This document shows positions 7,297-12,750 of a stretch of DNA of 32,409 bases, in pieces (position 1 is the stretch's first letter; every line of letters starts with the position of its first letter). The notes below the pieces were generated by a model. It saw only the letters and a program-made list of their open reading frames with translations, made no database searches and had not been told where the DNA came from. Made by a program: the position numbers and the translations under genes. Origin of the DNA: an uncultured Prolixibacteraceae bacterium. Its GTDB lineage: Bacteria > Bacteroidota > Bacteroidia > Bacteroidales > Prolixibacteraceae. The stretch is from positions 1 to 32,409 of the forward strand of contig CAILJH010000214.1 of NCBI GenBank assembly GCA_903834475.1. Reading direction: 5' to 3'.

Positions 7297-7325
7297 TTCG
7301 GTACTGTAAATTTCGAATAACGGCG

Positions 7326-7333
7326 CAAAACTA
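7326..7333 (-). promoter_or_regulatory. Possible -7 box before ribBA
   Basis: The minus strand reads TAGTTTTG, fitting TAnnTTTG, about 30 nt before the ribBA ATG. No TTG is found at the usual -33 distance, so this is weak. Confidence 0.3.
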
Positions 7334-7368
7334 ACGAAAAATATCGGTTTAACGGAGCGAAAGTGGTT

Positions 7369-8553
7369 TTATGCCCTTTGCGACTTCTCCCAGTTAACAG
7401 ATTGTTTACCTTTCAGAAAACGCACCCAGCCCCGCAGAGAGGCATAATTCATGGCAGTAAAATAGTACGGAATAAAAAGCAACTTGAACCTGATTTTTCG
7501 CTGTTCGAGCATCCAGCCCAGCAGGGCAAGTAAGTACATGAATCCCTGTAAATAAAAGAAGTATGAAAAGAAATTGAAAGTTCGGATTTCAAGTTCTTCC
7601 GGAAGAATGAAGAAATTAACAATTGGCAGGCAGAAAAGGGCAATTGGCGCAATGGTCCAGCGCAAAACCTTGTGGGAAATGTATTGGATTGATAACATAC
7701 CGTGCCTGAACGGATTCAGAAGTCCTTTGAGTCGCATAATGGTTTGTAGTCCACCAGCTGCTATTCTTACTTTTCGTTTTAATTCCTCAGCCACACTCAC
7801 AGAAGCGGTTTCGATGGCATAAGCGTCAGGAGTATAGGCGATCCTGAAACCCTTTTCGGCAATACGCAATGAAATGATAAAATCATCCAGAATGGTGTCA
7901 TTTTCCACCTGCTCAAAAAGATTAGTGCGAATTGCAAAAAGTTCACCGACCGCACCAACTGCCGAATTCAAATCACTATCCATTCGTTTGACCCACGACT
8001 CGAACTTCCAGTACAAGTTTTCGCCTGATCCGGCAGCATTATCCGAATCTTTGCTGAGTACCCTTTTTTCGCCTGCAATACATCCAACTTTGGGATCAGC
8101 AAAAGTATTTACAATAATCTTTACTGCATCGGTACATAAAATGGTATTACTGTCTGAAAAAATTACAATCGGTGCATTTACGAACTGGATTCCGCGGTTC
8201 ATGGCATGAATCTTTCCTTTCCGCTCCGGAAGATGATGAACCTCCATATTCGGATATTTCCCAAGGATCTCAGGAGTTCCGTCATCCGAACCGTCAGTAA
8301 TCCAAAGAATCTGCATTTTGTCAGCCGGATAGTCCAGTTCCATCATATTTTTCACCTTCATGTCCACGTAATCCGCTTCATTGAATGCAGTCACAAACAT
8401 GCAGACCCGGGGAAACTCTTCCATAGCAATTTCCGGAAATGATTTTATCGTATAAACTGTTTTCCTGAATAAGAGCAGGACAGCCACCAGAATGGCATAT
8501 CCGGCGAACGTATAAAACACGATAAAAAACAATATCCAGAAAAGAATTTCCAA
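7369..8553 (-). CDS. Membrane glycosyltransferase, family 2
   Basis: A 394-residue inner-membrane transferase that probably adds or polymerises a sugar on the cytoplasmic face. After one N-terminal membrane segment comes a GT-A domain: MFVTAFNEADYVDMKVKNM, WITDGSDDGTPEIL, the metal-binding FSDSNT and the acceptor region DDFIISLRIAEKGF. R-K-V-R-I-A-A-G-G-L-Q occupies the place of the Q/RxxRW motif. Three or more hydrophobic segments follow between about 290 and 365. The layout is like PgaC-type poly-GlcNAc synthases, but product and donor cannot be read from sequence. Its ATG is only 2 nt from the stop of the family-4 gene, so both are in the lptF operon. Confidence 0.88.
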   Translation of the reverse strand: MEILFWILFFIVFYTFAGYAILVAVLLLFRKTVYTIKSFPEIAMEEFPRVCMFVTAFNEADYVDMKVKNMMELDYPADKMQILWITDGSDDGTPEILGKYPNMEVHHLPERKGKIHAMNRGIQFVNAPIVIFSDSNTILCTDAVKIIVNTFADPKVGCIAGEKRVLSKDSDNAAGSGENLYWKFESWVKRMDSDLNSAVGAVGELFAIRTNLFEQVENDTILDDFIISLRIAEKGFRIAYTPDAYAIETASVSVAEELKRKVRIAAGGLQTIMRLKGLLNPFRHGMLSIQYISHKVLRWTIAPIALFCLPIVNFFILPEELEIRTFNFFSYFFYLQGFMYLLALLGWMLEQRKIRFKLLFIPYYFTAMNYASLRGWVRFLKGKQSVNWEKSQRA

Positions 8554-8555
8554 GA

Positions 8556-9755
8556 CTATAAATGTTGTTTGTAAAATTCGATGAGTGCTCCGGCCTGCGA
8601 CAAATTATCAAATTTTTCCTGAATGAAACCAATGGCATTCCGGCCAATCCGATCGGAAAGTTCCCGGTTATTGATTAGACGGGTTATGGCATCAGTAAAC
8701 TGATCCACATTGTTGGCAATCAGAATATTATTTCCGTTTTCAGTAGGAATCCCCTCTGTTCCGATGTCGGTTGTAACGATTGGTTTCCCAAGCGCCATAC
8801 CTTCAATAATCTTGATTCGCATTCCACTTCCGGAGAATAGCGGAACAACCATGATGGCCTTGGAATTCATAAAATCATAGGCATCATTGATTTCGCCAAG
8901 ATATTCAACGCCCTGGAGCTTAATGCGGCGTTCGAACCAGTCAGGAGCATTCCTTCCGGCCAGGTAAAACTTCATCTGAGGATTTTCGCTATGAATCTTT
9001 GCCCAACAATGTTCAAAAAACCAAATCAGCCCTTCCTGGTTTGGAGCCCAGTCGAGGGCTCCGATATGAAACAGCGATGGAAATTCCAACTTTTTAGCCG
9101 TAGGTACCAATGACGCAAAATCGATACCGGTTTGCGAAGTATGGCGAGGCTTGACATTTCCAAGGGCATCCAGAATCAGACCGTCACGATCGGTGATAGG
9201 CACCAAAATGTCGTATTTGTTTAAGTAACTTATTTCGAAACGCTTGATTCTTTTTGACAGGTTCCGGATGTAATTCGACCGCAATCCTTCGGACAAAGTC
9301 GCTGTCCGCTCCCATATTTCGTATTCAATGTTGTGGGCCCGATAGGCGATCAAAGCCTTGGAATATTTACGGATAGCAGGAATGTACGGACAAAGGTACA
9401 ACCCTTCAAGCTGAATTACATCGAACTGTTTTTCTGTTAAAAGTTTGATGAGCTGAACACTGAACTCGTCGGAAATAAACCGCTGCGCATTGTATGGAAG
9501 TTTTGAGAACAGAAAGTTTAATGCCCCGTCGAGCCAGTTAATTGAGGCAGGCACTTCAACCAGCCGAAAATCGGCCTTACTGCGGATATTCGCCGGCATA
9601 TCCTTAAAATGGATGTGATGCTTTGAAGTATTCATGCTTAAAACGGTCACTTCGTGTCCCAGCATCGAAAATCCTTTGGTCATGTTCATGCAGGCAATGG
9701 CTCCTCCATCTTTCGATGGCCATGGCACTTTGTTCATTAACTGGAGTATGCGCAT
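8556..9755 (-). CDS. Glycosyltransferase, family 4 (GT-B fold)
   Basis: A 399-residue cytosolic transferase. The N-terminal Rossmann half begins MRILQLMNKVPWPSKDGGAIACMN, typical of GT4 enzymes that build cell-surface polysaccharide or modify lipid-linked sugars. The C-terminal half holds the nucleotide-sugar site: LFSGSGMRIKIIEGMALGKPIVTTDIGTEGI, with the E-x7-E type arrangement. No signal peptide or membrane segment is present. It starts 4 nt after lptF and ends 2 nt before the family-2 transferase gene, so the three are tightly coupled. The donor and acceptor are unknown; the context suggests envelope glycan or glycolipid assembly. Confidence 0.92.
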   Translation of the reverse strand: MRILQLMNKVPWPSKDGGAIACMNMTKGFSMLGHEVTVLSMNTSKHHIHFKDMPANIRSKADFRLVEVPASINWLDGALNFLFSKLPYNAQRFISDEFSVQLIKLLTEKQFDVIQLEGLYLCPYIPAIRKYSKALIAYRAHNIEYEIWERTATLSEGLRSNYIRNLSKRIKRFEISYLNKYDILVPITDRDGLILDALGNVKPRHTSQTGIDFASLVPTAKKLEFPSLFHIGALDWAPNQEGLIWFFEHCWAKIHSENPQMKFYLAGRNAPDWFERRIKLQGVEYLGEINDAYDFMNSKAIMVVPLFSGSGMRIKIIEGMALGKPIVTTDIGTEGIPTENGNNILIANNVDQFTDAITRLINNRELSDRIGRNAIGFIQEKFDNLSQAGALIEFYKQHL

Positions 9756-9759
9756 CAGT

Positions 9760-11235
9760 TTAAATTTCAGGTTTTGATTTCTTGAAAAAACTCAATTTGT
9801 AAAGTTTCTTGAAGAACAATTGATAACTTTCTATATTCATTACTCCTGAATCGGTAGCTGCTTTATAAGTTAGCCAGATTCCAAGAGGCAAAAATACGGC
9901 CGAAGAAAACCACATTCCGCTGGACATCGACCAGGCATCTTCGCGGGCAAATTTTTCTCCGGTTATTAATAAAATATAATAGGCAATAAACATCAGGATA
10001 GAAACAACAACAGGCATTCCAAGTCCGCCTTTACGGATGATGGCCCCAAGCGGAGCTCCGATGAAAAAGAAGATTAAACAGGCAAAAGGAAGGGTAAACT
10101 TACGATGCCATTCCATCACGTAGGCATTTACCATTTTCTTTCGGCTGTACATTTCTTCGAGTTGCTGACTGATTAACTGTGAGTTTCCCCTCACGCTTGA
10201 AACAGTCCTCCGGTAGAGATCATCTTTTTCGAATGTAGTCATCGATTTTATAACCTGTGCCAGATCAACCAGTGTATCCGGTTTTATTTGCGGATTTTTC
10301 TTTAATGAATCGGGCGTCGACAACCAGTTTATTTGTTTGGATATATCGCTGATGTAGTTGAGCGAGGTCACAAAACGCAATACCCGTCTTTTATAATCAA
10401 CAAATAACGAATCGCCCTGATTGGATAACTGACCAACATTCATCATGCGTGAGCCGTGGCTAAAAAGTTTTTCGTCGCTCCGGTTAAATTCGAAGTCAAG
10501 CATGCTAATGTTGATGACTTCTTTTTGAAATGTTTCTCGCCGGAAAGGGAAACGTCGTGCAGAACCTTGCCGCCGGTCGGCTTCTTCAGAATAGCTCTGT
10601 CCGTTATACAAGGTAATCGCCATGTATTTTTTATTTTCAGTCACCGCCATTTTTCCTGAATCGGCAATGGTCACCATCACATTTCCTTCATTACGCCTGT
10701 GGTCATAAATCATCACATCGTACAACATGTTGTTTTTCTTGTTTTTGCGCTCTACTTTGATGCTGTAGTTCGGCATATCGCTGGCAAAAACACCTTCTTT
10801 GATAATCATTTCAGGTTTTTGCATTTTGACACTGTACATCAGCGAATAAAACTTCAGGTTTGTTTTCGGAAGGACATTGTTGGAGAAATAAAAAGCAACA
10901 TAGGTCAGAATTATTGCAACAATCAGTAATGGGCGCATAATCCGGAAGAGCGAAATTCCGGAAGCTTTCATCGCCACAAGCTCGTAATTCTCACCCAAAT
11001 TCCCGAAAGTCATGATTGAAGCCAATAAGGTAGCCAACGGAAATGCAAGCGGCACAAGACCAAAGGACGCATAAAGCAGCAATTCGGAAACGATTTTCCA
11101 ATCCAGACCTTTCCCTACCAAATCATCAATGTACTTCCACAGAAATTGCATCAGCAGAATAAATACACAGATAAAAAAGGTCATAAAAAAAGGACCAAGG
11201 AAACTTTTGATAATAAACTTATGCAGTCGCTTCAT
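9760..11235 (-). CDS. LptF/LptG-family lipopolysaccharide export permease
   Basis: A 491-residue membrane component of the Lpt machine that pulls lipopolysaccharide out of the inner membrane together with the LptB ATPase. Three N-terminal membrane segments (about 10–35, 52–76, 98–118) and three near the C-terminus (about 376–475) flank a large periplasmic domain. The cytoplasmic loop has the family sequence YELVAMKASGIS, which contacts LptB. The protein is longer than the roughly 360-residue enterobacterial LptF, with an extended periplasmic part. Whether it acts as LptF or LptG cannot be decided here. It lies 62 nt after the START-like gene and 4 nt before the family-4 transferase gene. Confidence 0.94.
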   Translation of the reverse strand: MKRLHKFIIKSFLGPFFMTFFICVFILLMQFLWKYIDDLVGKGLDWKIVSELLLYASFGLVPLAFPLATLLASIMTFGNLGENYELVAMKASGISLFRIMRPLLIVAIILTYVAFYFSNNVLPKTNLKFYSLMYSVKMQKPEMIIKEGVFASDMPNYSIKVERKNKKNNMLYDVMIYDHRRNEGNVMVTIADSGKMAVTENKKYMAITLYNGQSYSEEADRRQGSARRFPFRRETFQKEVINISMLDFEFNRSDEKLFSHGSRMMNVGQLSNQGDSLFVDYKRRVLRFVTSLNYISDISKQINWLSTPDSLKKNPQIKPDTLVDLAQVIKSMTTFEKDDLYRRTVSSVRGNSQLISQQLEEMYSRKKMVNAYVMEWHRKFTLPFACLIFFFIGAPLGAIIRKGGLGMPVVVSILMFIAYYILLITGEKFAREDAWSMSSGMWFSSAVFLPLGIWLTYKAATDSGVMNIESYQLFFKKLYKLSFFKKSKPEI

Positions 11236-11297
11236 GCTTTGTTCTTCCGTAGTAAAACGATTACAAAACTAAATTATTTTGAAGGATTACAAAAGGA

Positions 11298-11687
11298 TTA
11301 TGAACCGAGGAGTTGACGCAATTTGAGGATTTGTGAATTCCAGAGTTCGGCAGTTTGTTTGGCTTCGTCCTCATCGGCAAAATCAACAATCAGAAGTGAA
11401 ACATCGTTGGTTAAATCATCCTGAGTGATAACAAATTCGAAATAAGCTTCCTCTCTCTCCAACTCATCATCAATCCATTCATATCGAACGTTCTTATTTT
11501 CCTTATGATTCTTTTTTTCTGCGACCTGATCGCTATCGCCCCAAACAAAAGTGAATATATTTCCTTTCACCCGAACATCATCAGCAAACCATTCTGTCAG
11601 TCCCGATGCCGTACTCAGCCTGTTAAAGAGCACTTTAGGTGAGCAGTTCATCGGGTATTCCAATTGTAATTTCGTTTTTCCAGCCAT
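11298..11687 (-). CDS. START-like domain protein (Bacteroidota family)
   Basis: A 129-residue protein matching the conserved Bacteroidota START-like (SRPBCC helix-grip) family. Key stretches are QLEYPMNCSPKVLFNRLSTA, SGLTEWFADDV, VSLLIVDFADEDEA and a final helix ELWNSQILKLRQLLGS. Members have a hydrophobic pocket, but no ligand is established to my knowledge. The ATG at 11687 (MAGKTKLQLEY) is preferred; the frame is open to 11717, adding ten residues unlike the family. No signal peptide is seen. It is the first gene of the run leading to lptF and the glycosyltransferases, with the 416-nt region holding the tRNA remnants upstream, so a link to envelope lipid handling is possible. Confidence 0.88.
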   Translation of the reverse strand: MAGKTKLQLEYPMNCSPKVLFNRLSTASGLTEWFADDVRVKGNIFTFVWGDSDQVAEKKNHKENKNVRYEWIDDELEREEAYFEFVITQDDLTNDVSLLIVDFADEDEAKQTAELWNSQILKLRQLLGS

Positions 11688-11907
11688 CGGGTAATTGATT
11701 TTCTGCAATATAGACAAATAAACAAGAAAACACTATATACCCTGAAATGCACCCGATGTTTTTTATATTTCCGTAACATATCTTCAGGTAAGCATTTTAT
11801 GGCTCTTGTATGTATTTATGCATACTGGAACAGGCACAAAAGCCTGTCTCATGAATTCATTGAACGAAAAAAGCATTCTAAATTTTTCTTAACTCTTCAT
11901 TTTTATT

Positions 11908-11959
11908 TAGCGAGAGCCCCGATTGGTGGGGACGCTCTAACCAACTGAACTGCCTCAAT
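11908..11959 (-). pseudogene. tRNA-Met remnant 2 (anticodon arm missing)
   Basis: The minus strand reads TTGAGGCAGTTCAGTTGG then TTAGAGCG, a tRNA 5' half with a D-arm. It passes into a CCCC/GGGG hairpin and ends with CTCTCGCTA, identical to the 3' end of the intact tRNA-Met at 12502–12575. It is only 52 nt long: the anticodon arm and part of the T-arm are gone. It cannot act as a tRNA. It follows the truncated GIY-YIG tail at 11953–12000. Confidence 0.75.
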
Positions 11960-12000
11960 TCTGAGTATTGAATCAAATTCTCGTGATTTACTTCCGACTT
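11953..12000 (-). pseudogene. Truncated GIY-YIG nuclease C-terminus
   Basis: Sixteen codons (12000 down to 11953) align without gaps to the last sixteen codons of the GIY-YIG gene at 12134–12391. By my count 33 of 48 bases and 9 of 16 residues match (pattern KSxVxxExLIxxSExR). Both copies meet a tRNA-like sequence at the same codon; the stop TAG of the intact gene is CAG here. The rest of the gene is missing, the copy beginning near the terminator at 12021–12057. This is a remnant of a duplicated unit. Confidence 0.7.
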
Positions 12001-12020
12001 CAGGCAAGAGTTCGACAAAT

Positions 12021-12057
12021 AAAAAAAAGCTATAAGAAATAAATCTTATAACTCTTT
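12021..12057 (-). terminator. Terminator-like hairpin after tRNA remnant 1
   Basis: On the minus strand AAAGAGTTATAAG (12057–12045) can pair with CTTATAGCTTT, followed by a T-run. It is closely similar in sequence and place to the hairpin after the intact tRNA-Met (12455–12491), which supports duplication of a tRNA-plus-terminator unit. Confidence 0.7.
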
Positions 12058-12073
12058 CATATTCACACAGATA

Positions 12074-12143
12074 TGGTCATGGCTGGTCGGGACGACCTTC
12101 CCGATTTTTATCGGGACGCCCAAACCAGCTGAGCTACCTCGAT
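12074..12143 (-). pseudogene. tRNA remnant 1 overlapping the GIY-YIG 3' end
   Basis: CGAGGTAGCTCAGCTGGTT (12141–12123) is identical over 19 nt to the 5' half of the intact tRNA-Met. The anticodon arm is replaced by a palindrome, TCCCGAT–AAAA–ATCGGGA, with no usable anticodon. AGGTC matches the variable region. The T-arm and acceptor 3' strand have no proper match. T8, A9 and G10 of this remnant form the stop codon of the nuclease gene. A functional tRNA is very unlikely. Confidence 0.75.
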
Positions 12144-12391
12144 TCCGAGTTTCGAATCAAACTTTCAAGATATACTCTGCTTTTCTTCCTTTTTAATTGG
12201 TTTTCGCGAATGAGTGCTATAGTTTTGGTAGGCAAAGTCTTAGTATAAACAACCACCCATGGCCGACCTGTTTTGGTCGATGAAGTAGCACCTGCATTAT
12301 GTCTGCTTATACGCTGCTGAACATCGGCTGTGCTGCCAATATAGAAGTGATCACGAGATTCGCTATAAAGTATGTAAACGAAGTGAGGCAT
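12134..12391 (-). CDS. GIY-YIG nuclease domain protein (UPF0213/YhbQ-like)
   Basis: An 85-residue single-domain GIY-YIG protein. It has VYI at 5–7 and YIG at 17–19, the catalytic arginine in QQRISRHNAG (R27) and the metal-binding glutamate E63 in RENQLKRKK. The fold is that of homing nucleases and UvrC, but small stand-alone members have no firmly known role. It starts with MPHFVYILYS, as usual. Its end is unusual: the final residues SESR and the TAG stop run into a tRNA-like sequence. It sits between the terminator of the intact tRNA-Met and that remnant, and a 16-codon copy of its tail lies 137 nt further on in front of another remnant. I infer that it travels or is duplicated with tRNA genes. 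Confidence 0.9.
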   Translation of the reverse strand: MPHFVYILYSESRDHFYIGSTADVQQRISRHNAGATSSTKTGRPWVVVYTKTLPTKTIALIRENQLKRKKSRVYLESLIRNSESR

Positions 12392-12454
12392 AGTAATTAG
12401 TCAGATCAATTAAAAATACAACACTTGCCCAAATATTTTAACTTATTTGAATAT

Positions 12455-12491
12455 AAAAAAGAGTTACAAGAAATTCATCTTATAACTCTTT
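12455..12491 (-). terminator. Intrinsic terminator of tRNA-Met
   Basis: The minus strand has AAAGAGTTATAAG (12491–12479), an 8-nt loop, then CTTGTAACTCTTT running into TTTTTT. It is 10 nt after the tRNA 3' end, and its near-copy lies at 12021–12057. Confidence 0.85.
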
Positions 12492-12501
12492 CATTTTAAA
12501 G

Positions 12502-12575
12502 TAGCGAGAGGCGGGCATGATCCGCCGACCTCGCGATTATGAATCGCGCGCTCTAACCAGCTGAGCTACCTCGCC
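12502..12575 (-). tRNA. tRNA-Met, anticodon CAU
   Basis: A complete 74-nt cloverleaf on the minus strand. The acceptor GGCGAGG pairs with TCTCGCT (G·U at both ends, discriminator A). D-stem GCTC/GAGC; anticodon stem CGCGA/TCGCG with loop TTCATAA giving CAT; variable region AGGTC; T-stem GGCGG/CCGCC. CCA is not encoded. The G1·U72 pair and lack of initiator features favour elongator Met; the lysidine-modified Ile(CAU) type is the alternative. The T-loop ATCATGC is odd: A54 and T58 replace the usual T54 and A58. A promoter-like TATATTTG lies about 55 nt upstream and a terminator follows. Confidence 0.92.
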
Positions 12576-12629
12576 ATTAATTTCCTGAACTTGCATCAAA
12601 TCGTCTTGTGGGGCTCTTTTTTGCGGTTG

Positions 12630-12637
12630 CAAATATA
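12630..12637 (-). promoter_or_regulatory. Putative -7 box of tRNA-Met
   Basis: The minus strand reads TATATTTG, a full match to TAnnTTTG, 54 nt before the tRNA 5' end. The -33 region lacks a clear TTTG. Confidence 0.45.
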
Positions 12638-12679
12638 GTACTTTATTGATTCGATTTTTGCCAGCAGACAAAATTATTG

Positions 12680-12722
12680 AAAAAAAGGATTTTGTCCGCG
12701 ATAAACGTTTCTTGTTATCCGC
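12680..12722 (-). terminator. Possible terminator of the histidine kinase gene
   Basis: About 30 nt after the kinase stop codon the minus strand can form a bulged stem (GCGGATAAC with GTTTATCGC), followed shortly by TCCTTTTTTT. The pairing is imperfect. Confidence 0.35.
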
Positions 12723-12750
12723 TTGAAATGACTTCCCTGCCAATCAATTT

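Noticed and set aside
12074-12143. Second functional tRNA gene
   Set aside because: The anticodon loop is replaced by an A-rich palindrome and the acceptor and T-arm do not pair.
12537-12743. 68-codon minus-strand reading frame ending GEVAQLVRARDS
   Set aside because: Its end is a translation through the tRNA-Met 5' half, a well-known artefact, and its middle covers the tRNA promoter region. No family similarity is seen.
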